Shown: positions 26,684-35,723 of the stretch, one piece after another | Numbering within the stretch: the stretch's first letter is position 1 | Layout of the letters: every line of letters starts with the position of its first letter | From: Nitrospira sp. | GTDB taxonomy: Bacteria > Nitrospirota > Nitrospiria > Nitrospirales > Nitrospiraceae | Reading direction: 5' to 3' | Length of the DNA stretch: 50,077 bases | Assembly (NCBI GenBank): GCA_013140455.1 | Contig: JABFSU010000073.1 | Span: 1 to 50,077, forward strand | The notes under the pieces: generated by a model | The model's input: the letters and a program-made list of their open reading frames with translations, nothing else | Database searches by the model: none | What the model was told of the DNA's origin: nothing | Translations under genes and position numbers: made by a program

Positions 26684-27052
26684 TTAGGCTAGTTGCTTGA
26701 CACGTTCCGCAGCGCTCACCACATCGGTGAGCCTGATCCCGAACTTTTCATTCACGACCACCACTTCGCCCTTGGCCACTAGCTTATTGTTCACCATGAC
26801 TTCCATCGGCTCACCGGCCAATTTATCGAGCTCGATGACCGAGCCTTGCGCGAGCTGCAAGAGGTCTCGAATGGCCATTTTCGTCGAGCCGACGTAGATG
26901 GATACCTTCATCGGAATATCGAGAATGAAATCGATGTTCTTCGTCTGTTCCGCCACCGCGGTATTCGTCACCGGTGGAAACGAGGCCGGCGTCGCGGCGA
27001 TAGGCTCATGAGTCGTGGTGTCGGCAGCTTGATTGGCATCGTCGTCAGCCAT
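26684..27052 (-). CDS. fliN: flagellar motor switch protein FliN
   Basis: 122 residues. The first 45 are acidic and probably disordered. The rest is a SpoA (surface presentation of antigens) domain: ILDIPMKVSIYVGSTKMAIRDLLQL, GSVIELDKLAGEPMEVMVN and LVAKGEVVVVNEKFGIRLTDV. FliN forms the lower C ring with FliM and recruits FliH-FliI to the export gate. That contact is of special interest because FliH here carries a receiver domain. It follows fliM by 24 bases. Confidence 0.97.
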   Translation of the reverse strand: MADDDANQAADTTTHEPIAATPASFPPVTNTAVAEQTKNIDFILDIPMKVSIYVGSTKMAIRDLLQLAQGSVIELDKLAGEPMEVMVNNKLVAKGEVVVVNEKFGIRLTDVVSAAERVKQLA

Positions 27053-27076
27053 ACGGTCGTCTCCCCTACCTACGAG

Positions 27077-28057
27077 TTAAGTCAGCACCTTCGTGATACG
27101 ACAGGCGTGATTCCCCTTAAATACCCCGGGGCTTCCCTGAAATTTGAGATAATCCTCGACATAACATTCCAGTGGATCGCCGGGGCGCTGATCCAACATC
27201 ACCACATCGCCAGGCGAAAAATTCAGCACGTCCTGGACGGTGACGGTGGTGGAGCCGAGCTTCACGGCGATCGGCAATTCGCACTCATGGATCAAGTCGC
27301 GGAATTTGCTGTTCCAGGATCCATCCTGTTCCAATTGATCCGAAACGAGCCCTGAGTAGAGTTTTTCCTTAATAGGCTCGAGCATCGAGTAGGGATACAC
27401 CACAAATAAATCCCTGGTGGTCTCCCCGATGATGACTTGCAACGTCACCACAATCACGACCTCTGAGGCCGTCACAACCATGGCAAATTGGGGATTACTC
27501 TCGGAGCGGACATAGTCCACTTTCACCGGCATAATCGCTTGCCAGGCCTTTTCCAGATCCGCCAGTGCCAGCATGAGCAGCTTCTTGATCATCCGTACTT
27601 GGACGGCCGTAAAGTCTCGTCCTTCGGGCTTCACATGGGTTTGTCCCTTGCCCCCGAAAAAGTAATCGACCAGGAGATAGACGAGAAACGCGTCCATCAC
27701 GAAGAGCCCGCTGCCTCGCAGGGGGGCCATGTGAAAAACATTGAGGGAGGACGGCATCGGAATCTTTTTCAGAAATTCGCCGAATTTGATGACCTGTGTT
27801 CCGACCACTACAAATTCAATCGCTTCCCGTAGCACACCGGTCCAGGCCACGGCCTGGCGCCGCACAAACCGATCGTTGATCATCTCCAGGGTCGGCATGC
27901 GCCCCCGGATAATCCGTTCCTGATTGAGGAGATCGTACCCCTTCACCCCGGTCGTCGATTCAGCCGCGGCTTCCGCCGCCGGCGCCGTTTCGACCTCACC
28001 GGAGACCACGCCGTTCAACAGCGCATCGATCTCATCCTGTGAAAGAATCTTTTCCAT
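27077..28057 (-). CDS. fliM: flagellar motor switch protein FliM
   Basis: 326 residues. The N-terminal peptide MEKILSQDEIDALLNGV is the CheY-P binding motif. The CheC-like middle domain contains GSGLFVMDAFLVYLLVDYFFGG, and a C-terminal SpoA domain (about 255-326) has LGSTTVTVQDVLNFSPGDVVMLDQ. FliM links FliG to FliN in the C ring and receives the chemotaxis signal, so the motor can switch, although che genes are not in this window. It follows fliL by 10 bases. Confidence 0.98.
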   Translation of the reverse strand: MEKILSQDEIDALLNGVVSGEVETAPAAEAAAESTTGVKGYDLLNQERIIRGRMPTLEMINDRFVRRQAVAWTGVLREAIEFVVVGTQVIKFGEFLKKIPMPSSLNVFHMAPLRGSGLFVMDAFLVYLLVDYFFGGKGQTHVKPEGRDFTAVQVRMIKKLLMLALADLEKAWQAIMPVKVDYVRSESNPQFAMVVTASEVVIVVTLQVIIGETTRDLFVVYPYSMLEPIKEKLYSGLVSDQLEQDGSWNSKFRDLIHECELPIAVKLGSTTVTVQDVLNFSPGDVVMLDQRPGDPLECYVEDYLKFQGSPGVFKGNHACRITKVLT

Positions 28058-28067
28058 AGGCTTCGGA

Positions 28068-28613
28068 CTACTGAACGACGAAATCCGTAAAATATGCGGT
28101 CTTCACCCCCGGCTTGGGCAACAGGCCGTTGATCCGCTGAGTAATCTCGTCCCGGAGTTGGAATTTCCCCTGCGGGCTCCGAATCGAGGCGGAGTCTTTA
28201 CTGGAGAGCAACACCAGGATGGTGTCACGGAGTTGAGGCATGCGCGTGGAAAGATTCGCCGAAACCCCTTCATTTTCCACCTCTAACTTGATGGTCATCT
28301 TGAGGTACCGAATGTCCGGCGCGTCGGCGAGATTCACAATGAACGGGTCCAGATCGAACACCACGCCGGCGGCTGCCTTTCCCGCAGATTCGCCATGCCC
28401 CTCCGATTTCGCTGAGGCTTCCACCTTATGCTCGCTCTCTGCCTCTCCTCCTCCGCTACTGTGGCCGCCCATGAATTTCACGATGACAAAAGCGCCACCG
28501 AGTCCGGCCACGAGCGCCGCGGCGACTACGATAATAAGAAGCTTAATAGGAAGCGCCGGAGCCGGTGCCGCGGTCTTGCCTGCTTCTGGGGTTGCTGCTG
28601 CTTCGTCTGACAT
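28068..28613 (-). CDS. fliL: flagellar basal-body-associated protein FliL
   Basis: 181 residues with one membrane helix (about 25-48), a periplasmic low-complexity linker and a FliL core (VVFDLDPFIVNLADAPDIRYLKMTIKLEVEN, then MPQLRDTILVLLSSK and LRDEITQRINGLLP). FliL surrounds the stator units and affects torque. It is the first gene of the long fliL-to-fliA operon. GAGGAGG precedes the ATG, and a sigma-54 site lies 47 bases upstream. Confidence 0.96.
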   Translation of the reverse strand: MSDEAAATPEAGKTAAPAPALPIKLLIIVVAAALVAGLGGAFVIVKFMGGHSSGGGEAESEHKVEASAKSEGHGESAGKAAAGVVFDLDPFIVNLADAPDIRYLKMTIKLEVENEGVSANLSTRMPQLRDTILVLLSSKDSASIRSPQGKFQLRDEITQRINGLLPKPGVKTAYFTDFVVQ

Positions 28614-28659
28614 GGAGACCTCCTCAATTCACACGCACAATTGCCGTCACCGGGGTTTG

Positions 28660-28675
28660 TGCAATGGATATGCCA
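28660..28675 (-). promoter_or_regulatory. sigma-54 promoter of the fliL-fliM-...-flhG-fliA operon
   Basis: Minus-strand TGGCATATCCATTGCA, against TGGCAC-N5-TTGCA, with GG and GC exactly 10 bases apart. The start site would be near 28649, about 36 bases before the fliL ATG. The gap 28614-28923 (310 bases) holds this promoter and the flgE terminator; I see no gene in it. As fliA is in this operon, sigma-54 would control sigma-28. Confidence 0.88.
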
Positions 28676-28876
28676 TCTGAGATTGCGTTGGCTGTCATTG
28701 AGTTGGCAGAGAACTACACGCCAAATGCACGTGATGACGGGGCCAATTGTGAGAAATAAACAGAAGACCGCCGGAGGAGAGCCGGTCCCTTGACGCTGTC
28801 AGAAATCTGACGGTGAGGCTACTAGAGAGAGACGTCGTTCTACCGGCGGATCGAGCACGGAAAGAGAGGAAGGGAA

Positions 28877-28910
28877 GCCGGGGTGAGTCCTTGTAGGAAC
28901 TCACCCCGGC
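28877..28910 (-). terminator. rho-independent-type terminator after flgE
   Basis: A 12-base perfect stem (GCCGGGGTGAGT with ACTCACCCCGGC) and a 10-base loop whose ends can also pair. It begins 14 bases after the flgE stop. On the minus strand it is followed by a pyrimidine-rich tail (CTTCCCTTCCTC) with few consecutive T residues. Confidence 0.75.
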
Positions 28911-28923
28911 AGATGTGTGTTAT

Positions 28924-30660
28924 TTACCGTTTCAGATTCACCAGCTCTTGAAGAATTTCGTCCGACGTCGTGATCACGCGAGAGTTGGCTTGGAACCCTC
29001 GTTGCGCGGCAATCATGTCGATGAAGCTTTGACCGAGATCGACGTTCGAGAGCTCCAGTGAATTGGAGAGCACTCGACCGAGGCCTGCACTATCCGGAGA
29101 GCCTGTGACCGGTTGGCCGGAGTTTCCTGATTCGGCGAACGTATTTTTTCCGGTCCGGGTCAAGCCGATCGGATCCGGGAACCTCGCCAGGACCACCTGG
29201 GCCAAGGCGCGCAGTTGCCCATTGGAGAACCGGCCGCTGATGGTGCCATTCGTATCGACGCTGAAGGCCTGGAGAGAACCGGCGGCATAACCGTCTTGGG
29301 TCTGCTGGACCAGCGCGGATGTGGAGCCGAATTGCGTCGACCCGGTCAGCCCGTTCCCGCCGTCCGTAATCACACTATCGCCGAAATTAAACTCAATGAG
29401 CTGGTCTTGCGTGGCTCCGACAAAGTCGATCTGCAGTTCTCCCGCCGTCGTACCCACTGTCCCCGCCGCCGTATTCGTATCGAAGCGAACTACCGGCCCT
29501 TCGCGCTGCAGCGTCCCATCCGTCCCGAATGTGAGGGTGCCGGCGCCGACTCGCACAATTCCAAGCGTCGTATCGATATTGCTCGAATGATAGTTGGCCG
29601 TATTCACGTCGGCGGTGCTCGACACGACGTTATAGTTCCAAGTATTCGATCCAACCTTCGTGAAATAGGTCGTCAACAGGTGATCGTTCCCCAGTGAGTC
29701 ATAGACGGTCAGCGATGTTGTAAAGTTCGACGTGCCGACCGGATCGGTGACATCGAAATCTGTGCCGGTGGTCGAGGTGCCGGCCAGCATGTTCAGCGTT
29801 GAGGCCAGGGTATTGGCACCGCTGGCGGCGACCACCACAGCACCGTCATTGGTCGCGGCATCGTTCGTCGTGCCGGAGATTCCCGATCGCATGGTGAAGA
29901 TGTTGCTGGCCCCCACCGTCGCTTCGAAACCATCATAAGCCGACTGTAAGTATGGGTTGGCAGCAGTCAAACTACGGACCGCGCTTTGGATCGCGCTGGC
30001 GAGCGCTGATCCGGTCAGGCCGTTCGCAACGGTCACGGTCTGGGCTCCATCCCCATTCAGATTGATGGTAAAGGCGTTGTTACCGGCCGCCGAGGTCGTG
30101 ACCGAAGCGGCAGATCCGATCACATTGCCGCGGACGCCGGTCGTCGCCGTGCTGGAGTTCAGGTTGGCGGCCAATAGCGCGGTCGTGGTGGGATTCGGTG
30201 CCGCGGTGGTTGTCGGCAAGGCGATGTCACCGATATTACCGGTGATGGTGCCGGTCGTGTCGGCGAGGAATCCCTGCAGCTTGAACCCGGTTGGGTCGAC
30301 CACGACGCTGTCTTTGTTCAAGCGAAAGAGGCCGTTACGTCCATAGAACGTCCCGTTCTGCGCGTCCTTCATGACAAAGAACCCGTTGCCGTCGATCGCC
30401 AGATCGAGCACATTCGAGGAGGTTGCCAGCGATCCCTGGGTGAAATCTCCCTGCACTGAGGTGAGGGCCACGCCGATTCCGGTCTGGACTGAGCCTGATC
30501 CGCCTGAGATCGAAGAACTGATCAAGTCGGCAAAGGTGGCGCGACTCCCCTTGAACCCGACCGTGCTGAGATTGGCGATGTTGTTACCGATGACCGACAA
30601 CGCCGTGCCGTTGGCATTGAGCCCGCTCACACCGGCAAATAAGGACGACAGAATACCCAT
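28924..30660 (-). CDS. flgE: flagellar hook protein FlgE
   Basis: 578 residues, longer than the about 400 of enterobacteria. The N-terminal motif is MGILSSLFAGVSGLNANG with IGNNIANLSTVGFKGSRATF, the central DLAIDGNGFFVM and the C-terminal LSNVDLGQSFIDMIAAQRGFQANSRVI. The insert region (about 170-310) includes a flagellin-IN-like unit (FTINLNGDGAQTVTVANGLTG) and is Thr/Ser/Asn rich, consistent with surface-exposed hook domains. FlgE polymerises under the FlgD cap to a length set by FliK. AAGGAGG precedes the ATG; the 41-base gap to flgD holds no clear promoter. Confidence 0.97.
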   Translation of the reverse strand: MGILSSLFAGVSGLNANGTALSVIGNNIANLSTVGFKGSRATFADLISSSISGGSGSVQTGIGVALTSVQGDFTQGSLATSSNVLDLAIDGNGFFVMKDAQNGTFYGRNGLFRLNKDSVVVDPTGFKLQGFLADTTGTITGNIGDIALPTTTAAPNPTTTALLAANLNSSTATTGVRGNVIGSAASVTTSAAGNNAFTINLNGDGAQTVTVANGLTGSALASAIQSAVRSLTAANPYLQSAYDGFEATVGASNIFTMRSGISGTTNDAATNDGAVVVAASGANTLASTLNMLAGTSTTGTDFDVTDPVGTSNFTTSLTVYDSLGNDHLLTTYFTKVGSNTWNYNVVSSTADVNTANYHSSNIDTTLGIVRVGAGTLTFGTDGTLQREGPVVRFDTNTAAGTVGTTAGELQIDFVGATQDQLIEFNFGDSVITDGGNGLTGSTQFGSTSALVQQTQDGYAAGSLQAFSVDTNGTISGRFSNGQLRALAQVVLARFPDPIGLTRTGKNTFAESGNSGQPVTGSPDSAGLGRVLSNSLELSNVDLGQSFIDMIAAQRGFQANSRVITTSDEILQELVNLKR

Positions 30661-30701
30661 GGATCAGACCCTCCTTTGTAGCAAATGCGCTCTCGTTTAA
30701 T

Positions 30702-31382
30702 TTATCGCAGTTCAATAATGTCTTTGCGGTCGATTACAAAGTCCCCGGCGGCGAGTTGCGGGGTTCCATCCACCATCCGCACGCCGGAAATCTTTAAGAC
30801 GGAACTCGGGGCGGCGACGACGGCTCCACCCTTCGCGTCCTTTGCCAGGACTTGGTACTGATAGGTTCCATTCGGCATTAGTTGACCGTTCTGATTGCGT
30901 CCGTCCCACTGCACTTCCTGCTTCCCGGCACTCTGTGTGCCCAAGTCCAGTATGCGAATGGCCTTCCCCTGCTTGTCCTGAATAGTGACCCGGACGGTGG
31001 TGGCTTCACGCTCCAGCGCATACGTGAGTTTTGCCGGTCCGTCCTTCAGATCGATGAGCGAGCCTTCGACTTGTACGTTTCGCCCTATCATCGGCAGCAA
31101 GGTGTACTGCATCGAATCCGTTTGCTGGGCGATACTCTTTTCCAACAACTGGACTTGCTTGGTGCTCTGGTCCAACTGGCTGAATTGGGCCAGCTCGGCA
31201 ACAAATGCGGTGTTATCCATCGGCTTCAATGGATCTTGATTCTTGAGCTGCGTGACCAGGAGCTTCAGGAAATCGTTCTGGCCCATTTGCTGGTTGCCGC
31301 TCAACGCTCCGGAGATCCCGCCGCTTGCCGGAGTCGTTACGCCAGGGGTCGTTTGTGATGTTGCTGGGCTAATCGTTGCCAT
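30702..31382 (-). CDS. flgD: flagellar hook capping protein FlgD
   Basis: 226 residues. The N-terminal signature MGQNDFLKLLVTQLKNQDPLKPMDNTAFVAELAQFS is unmistakable, in parts QNDFLKLLVTQLKNQDPL. The rest contains the Tudor-like and FnIII-like domains with a FLIRE-type WDGRNQNGQLMPNGTYQYQV stretch. FlgD caps the growing hook and directs FlgE assembly, then is lost. It stands between fliK (17-base gap) and flgE. Confidence 0.97.
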   Translation of the reverse strand: MATISPATSQTTPGVTTPASGGISGALSGNQQMGQNDFLKLLVTQLKNQDPLKPMDNTAFVAELAQFSQLDQSTKQVQLLEKSIAQQTDSMQYTLLPMIGRNVQVEGSLIDLKDGPAKLTYALEREATTVRVTIQDKQGKAIRILDLGTQSAGKQEVQWDGRNQNGQLMPNGTYQYQVLAKDAKGGAVVAAPSSVLKISGVRMVDGTPQLAAGDFVIDRKDIIELR

Positions 31383-31399
31383 AATCCAACTCCTTATCC

Positions 31400-33022
31400 C
31401 TATGCTACGAGATTCAACATGCCGCGACGCGGCGTGGTGTCACGCATCACTTCTTCACGCCCCTGTCCGGAGTTCTGACTTTCTCCCTGCGGCGTATGGC
31501 CCTGTGACTGTCCCTGGGACGCCGGCTGTTGGAAGGACCGTCCGGCGCTCTGGCGATCAATGTCGACCTGGAATCGTCCCAGATCCAATCCTGATGCATT
31601 CAATGCGGATTGCAATCGGTCTTGTCCATTCACCAGATACTGTCCTAACTCGTTCCGCTCGGATGAAAAATGCGTGTGTACGGTATCTTGATTGACCGCG
31701 ACACGAATATTCACCCGCCCCAAATCGGCCTGAGAAAGCTCAAGCACCATCGACTTGGTCTGATTCGCAGAAGTTCCGGGCATCCAATCGGTCGGCTGAA
31801 CAGGAAGAGCCGAAGCAGCCGGTTGAGCGTCAGCAGGAAGCTTGCCTGAAGGCGCAGAAGAAAACGCGCGGTGATCCATACCATTGGTCAACAGCGTGGA
31901 ATTCGACGGTGCGGCAGGCGCGGAGACATCTGACAGGGCGGACTGCGCCAGGACCTGATCTCCGGATGGGCGCTCGCGATGGTTGTGACCGGACCAGTCC
32001 ATCCCGCGTTCGGTCTCCTGGTTCGTGGGTTCTTGCCACGCGATCGGGGCAACGGACGGCTGGCGAGGCGCCACGTCTTCCTTCTGACTAGGGGCCTCTT
32101 GTGCCGGAACCGGGCGCTGCATGACAACCGGCCGATTGTCTTCCGGCCGCTGAACCTGCTCGGCTGTCAGTGCTGTAACGGCCGTGAGTTCTTCCCGTAC
32201 GGCAGACCGCTGATCGTTCGGCAGGACCATCGACTCATTCTTCGCTTCAACTGCCGCTGAGGCAGGCGGCTCTTCCTTACCCGTGAGCGGGAAGGTTGGT
32301 TTCTCCTGCCGAAGATTGCGAAGCTCGTCGGGAGTCGGCTGGGCCTGACTCCTCAGCGTTGTATCTTGGTCGGGCGATGCAATCTGCTGTGCCGAGGTAT
32401 CGACAGCAGAGGGAATGACTGCATCTGATTGAACGGCTGCCGTGGCATCTGCGGGCCTGGCCGTCATCTCTGCATTATCGATCTGTGGAAATGTGGAGGA
32501 GTCCGCCGCCGTGACCGGCAACGATGTCCCGTCCTCCATGACAGAAGGCATCACGGACTCCATTGCGGTGTTCGTCTGTTCACCCGATGACGTTGGCGTC
32601 AGGGCTTGAGCATCCGTTTTGACAATAGGCTGGGCGATCAGCGCGAGTAAGACGCTTTGCGTCGTCACATCGGGCGACGGCGCCGCGGCTCCGGTATCGG
32701 GCTCGTCCTGAGCCGGATCCGCCGCTCTGTCGTTCACCTGTCCATCCCTCGCCGTGCCGGAAACGGTTGGAGCCGTTGTTGTGGCTGCGGACTCGTCCGA
32801 GGACATCGAGGCATCGTGCTCATCACCCTCTGTCTGGCTACGCCCCATCTCGTGACGCGGTTCCTTTGCCTTACGAACCTCGTGCAATTCAGACGAAAAT
32901 GATTTGCCGGACCCGGCCGATTCTCGTTTCCCTCCCCCTTGCCCCGGGCGCGATGGGCTCTGTGTGCTTGTAGTGCTGGAGGGGCCGGCAGATGCGAAAT
33001 GAGATAGTTGAGCGTCTATCAT
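31400..33022 (-). CDS. fliK: flagellar hook-length control protein FliK
   Basis: 540 residues from the ATG at 33022. The frame remains open to a TTG at 33112, but that stretch contains the promoter-like site 33069-33084 and GGGAAG precedes the ATG. Most of the protein is Pro/Ala/Ser/Thr/Gln rich and disordered, as expected for a molecular ruler. The C-terminal Flg_hook domain (about 415-500) has VLELSQADLGRVNIRVAVNQ and LQSALNASGLDLGRFQVDI. FliK measures the hook and triggers FlhB switching. Its size is typical of long rulers. Confidence 0.93.
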   Translation of the reverse strand: MIDAQLSHFASAGPSSTTSTQSPSRPGQGGGKRESAGSGKSFSSELHEVRKAKEPRHEMGRSQTEGDEHDASMSSDESAATTTAPTVSGTARDGQVNDRAADPAQDEPDTGAAAPSPDVTTQSVLLALIAQPIVKTDAQALTPTSSGEQTNTAMESVMPSVMEDGTSLPVTAADSSTFPQIDNAEMTARPADATAAVQSDAVIPSAVDTSAQQIASPDQDTTLRSQAQPTPDELRNLRQEKPTFPLTGKEEPPASAAVEAKNESMVLPNDQRSAVREELTAVTALTAEQVQRPEDNRPVVMQRPVPAQEAPSQKEDVAPRQPSVAPIAWQEPTNQETERGMDWSGHNHRERPSGDQVLAQSALSDVSAPAAPSNSTLLTNGMDHRAFSSAPSGKLPADAQPAASALPVQPTDWMPGTSANQTKSMVLELSQADLGRVNIRVAVNQDTVHTHFSSERNELGQYLVNGQDRLQSALNASGLDLGRFQVDIDRQSAGRSFQQPASQGQSQGHTPQGESQNSGQGREEVMRDTTPRRGMLNLVA

Positions 33023-33068
33023 GGCCTCAGGCTTCCCAATGATTGTCCAATGACATGCACCGGCATAA

Positions 33069-33084
33069 TTCAAGCCTTGTGCCA
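33069..33084 (-). promoter_or_regulatory. candidate sigma-54 promoter for fliK-flgD-flgE
   Basis: Minus-strand TGGCACAAGGCTTGAA. The -24 element is perfect and spacing is right, but the -12 element is TTGAA in place of TTGCA, so the invariant GC is GA. It lies about 47 bases before the fliK ATG in the 189-base gap after motE. The gap and the start of a hook gene set make a promoter here likely; the altered -12 lowers confidence. Confidence 0.5.
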
Positions 33085-33211
33085 GGTCGCTCAACTGAAA
33101 ACTCTGCGCCAATCGATGAAAATGAAGGAGGCGTCACCGGCTGGTTTGAAGAAGGAGGAAAGAAGTTCCTATGCCGTAGGCAAGATGCATCTACCTGTAC
33201 AGCAGACGCGC

Positions 33212-33985
33212 TTAGGGGGCTGTCACGAGCAACTGTTCGGTGAGTTTGGCGGCCCGCTCGACACGGACTTGAGCGAGAATTGCTCCGGCAGTCTTGGGCT
33301 TGACGATGCGAAGGATTTCGATCGCTTTGTGCTCAGGCATCTTTTCGAGTCTGGCCGCCGCTTCTTCGGACGGCATGGATTCATACATCTTTGCGAGCTG
33401 CGCCTGGCTCTGATTCTTCTGATCCTGTGCATGCTTGGAGTACATGGCTTTCCGATCAGCGATAAACTGGTCCTGCTGGACTTTCTGTTCCGTCGTTTGT
33501 TTCTGATGCAGCCGTCGAGACTCCTCAAGCTTCTTCTGCATGGCTTCATTTCTGGTGAGAAGCCCTTCCAGTTCCGTCTTGAGAGCGAGGAGACGCTCTT
33601 CTTCTTGCCGAACGGCCGTTTCACGGCGATCGAGATCCTTCTTACGCTGATCTAACATCTCAATGACTTCTCGTGGCGTGTCTATTGCCGGTCCTTGCGT
33701 GGCAGGTGGACTGGTTGGGTCAACCGCTGTTTCACTCCCCCCGGCAGATCCGGGCGAGGTTGACGGCGCTGCCGCAACTGCCGGCTTGGTTGGCTTCGGC
33801 TGCGGTTCAGATGAGGCCTGGCCCAGCTGCACCATCACCCACAGCAGAAAGACCGATCCGGTGACGCCTCCGGCCAACGTCCAGAGATGGGAGCGCCGCG
33901 CCGATCGTGTCAATGAAGGTTGAGGCCTCCCGGCATGCCGTAGTGTAATGCGATCGGAGACGTGAGGAGTGTGTCTAGTCTTCAT
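33212..33985 (-). CDS. MotE/YlxF-like membrane protein with MgtE_N-like C-terminus
   Basis: 257 residues with one membrane span (about 34-55), a Pro/Ala-rich periplasmic linker, a long coiled coil (about 110-190, rich in K/E/Q/R) and a C-terminal domain YESMPSEEAAARLEKMPEHKAIEILRIVKPKTAGAIL resembling the MgtE intracellular N domain. That arrangement matches MotE (the MotC chaperone of alpha-proteobacteria) and Bacillus YlxF, which lies between fliJ and fliK as here. The exact function in this organism is unknown; a link to stator or periplasmic assembly is inferred. Its ATG overlaps the fliJ stop by 4 bases. Confidence 0.8.
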   Translation of the reverse strand: MKTRHTPHVSDRITLRHAGRPQPSLTRSARRSHLWTLAGGVTGSVFLLWVMVQLGQASSEPQPKPTKPAVAAAPSTSPGSAGGSETAVDPTSPPATQGPAIDTPREVIEMLDQRKKDLDRRETAVRQEEERLLALKTELEGLLTRNEAMQKKLEESRRLHQKQTTEQKVQQDQFIADRKAMYSKHAQDQKNQSQAQLAKMYESMPSEEAAARLEKMPEHKAIEILRIVKPKTAGAILAQVRVERAAKLTEQLLVTAP

Positions 33986-34422
33986 GACAACGCATCCCCC
34001 TGGCCGGCGAATCGATGATGGGCAGACTCATCCGTCGCCATTTGCTCGCGGTGGCGTATTTCCGCCAGTGCCGCCTCCCGATACCGCGCGATCAGTCGAT
34101 CCAATGTGCGGCGATCCTGGCTCGCGGCCACCAGCTTGGCTCGTGACTCATCCCATTGCAGTTGCCAATGCGCCATGGTTCGGCGGGCCTGCTCCGTTGC
34201 GGATGCCTGCGCTTCAAAGTGCGATTGCCACTGCAGCAACTGCTCAATCGTCAATCCTTGGCGGGTCTCTTCACGGTACCGTTCCTCCTGCTGCCGCTGA
34301 TCGTCCGCCAGGCGCGCAATGGATTGTTCCGCCTGAAGTAGTTGTTGGGTGACCTCAGCGAGCTCCATCTTGAGCTGCTCCTCGACCTGAATGCGATAAT
34401 GCTGCAGTGACTGTACGCTCAT
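33982..34422 (-). CDS. fliJ: flagellar export chaperone-escort FliJ
   Basis: 146 residues predicted to be almost entirely coiled coil (runs such as QLKMELAEVTQQLLQAEQSIARLADDQRQQEERYREE). FliJ is an antiparallel coiled coil that sits in the FliI hexamer like the gamma subunit of F1 and contacts FlhA. Sequence conservation in the family is low, so the call rests on length, coiled-coil pattern and position directly after fliI (4-base overlap). Confidence 0.9.
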   Translation of the reverse strand: MSVQSLQHYRIQVEEQLKMELAEVTQQLLQAEQSIARLADDQRQQEERYREETRQGLTIEQLLQWQSHFEAQASATEQARRTMAHWQLQWDESRAKLVAASQDRRTLDRLIARYREAALAEIRHREQMATDESAHHRFAGQGDALS

Positions 34423-35723
34423 GTCTGTTGTGCCAAGGTCAGAAGGTCCTGTCGCGACGAGGCAAAGTCAGCGGGCTGTTCAACCGCCTGACGGAGAAAT
34501 CCATTGATGGCGTCTTGTCCGCGCACCGCCCGATCCAGTGCGGCATTCATCCCCTGCTTATAGGCGCCGAGGAGAATGAGGTCTTCAGATTGACGATACC
34601 GCGCCAGCAATTCGATCGTTTGGCGTGCCGCAGCTTCATGCTCACGCGTGACAATATCGCGCATGACCCGGCTGGTACTTTGGAGCAGATCGATCGCCGG
34701 GAAGTGGTTTTGCGCCGCGAGGGCGCGCGAGAGGACGATATGTCCATCCAGAATAGAGCGCACCGTATCGGCAATCGGGTCGGACAGATCATCGCCGTCC
34801 ACGAGCACCGTATACAACCCTGTAATCGTGCCGACCCCGGGTCCGGTTCCCACCCGTTCTAACAGCTTGGGCAGCATGGCAAATACCGATGGCGTATAGC
34901 CTTTTGTCGTAGGGGGTTCGCCGATCGCCAACCCCACTTCCCGTTGGCTATAGGCTAACCGGGTCAAAGAGTCCATCATCAATAAGACCTGACGCCCCTG
35001 GTCGCGAAAGTATTCGGCAATGCAGGTTGCCACCAGCGACGCGCGCAACCGGACCATCGGCGGTTGATCTGATGTGGCCACAATGACGACCGACCGCTTC
35101 AGTGCCTCCGGCCCCAGATCGCGTTCAAGAAACTCATTGACCTCACGCCCGCGTTCGCCGATCAGAGCAATGACGTTGACGTCCGCTTGGGTATAGCGGC
35201 TGATCATTCCGAGCAAAACACTTTTGCCGACGCCCGATCCGGCGAAGATCCCGACTTTCTGTCCGCGCCCGCAGGTCAAGAAGCCGTTGATCGCCCGCAC
35301 ACCAAGATCCAATGGAGTCGTGATGCGGTTCCGCGATAGTGGATTCGGGGGACTTGTCCGAAGCGGATAGTGCGCCTGTGCGGTGAGGGGCCCCTTGCCA
35401 TCCAAGGGTTCTCCCAACCCATTCAAGACCCGTCCGAGCAGAGCGGGACCGACCGCGAGGCCGGCCGCTTGACCGGTCATCGCGATGCGACTCGAAGGGC
35501 CGATCCCTTGCATTTCTCCGAGCGGCATCAGTAAGACACGATCGCCACGAAATCCCACCACTTCTGCAGGAATGACCCCTTTGCCGTCTTCTCTTGTGAT
35601 GTGACAGATATCGCCGACCGTCGAGCGAGCGCCGGTGCCTTCAATGACCAGACCGACGGCTTGAGCCACACGCCCGGTAATGTCCAATGGTTCGATCTGT
35701 TCAAGGAGATCACTGAGCGACAT
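34419..35723 (-). CDS. fliI: flagellum-specific ATPase FliI
   Basis: 434 residues, the normal length. It has P-loop AGSGVGKS at 161-168, the Walker B region VLLMMDSLTRLAYSQREVGLAIGEPP and the conserved GYTPSVFAMLPKLLERVG. FliI is homologous to the F1 beta subunit, forms a hexamer beneath the export gate and is held in check by FliH. It overlaps the end of the receiver-FliH gene by 14 bases, indicating tight translational coupling. Confidence 0.98.
   Translation of the reverse strand: MSLSDLLEQIEPLDITGRVAQAVGLVIEGTGARSTVGDICHITREDGKGVIPAEVVGFRGDRVLLMPLGEMQGIGPSSRIAMTGQAAGLAVGPALLGRVLNGLGEPLDGKGPLTAQAHYPLRTSPPNPLSRNRITTPLDLGVRAINGFLTCGRGQKVGIFAGSGVGKSVLLGMISRYTQADVNVIALIGERGREVNEFLERDLGPEALKRSVVIVATSDQPPMVRLRASLVATCIAEYFRDQGRQVLLMMDSLTRLAYSQREVGLAIGEPPTTKGYTPSVFAMLPKLLERVGTGPGVGTITGLYTVLVDGDDLSDPIADTVRSILDGHIVLSRALAAQNHFPAIDLLQSTSRVMRDIVTREHEAAARQTIELLARYRQSEDLILLGAYKQGMNAALDRAVRGQDAINGFLRQAVEQPADFASSRQDLLTLAQQT

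Noticed and set aside
30661..30701. Sigma-54-like TTGCT before flgE
   Set aside because: The matching -24 position reads GA in place of GG; flgE is more simply read from the fliK-flgD transcript.
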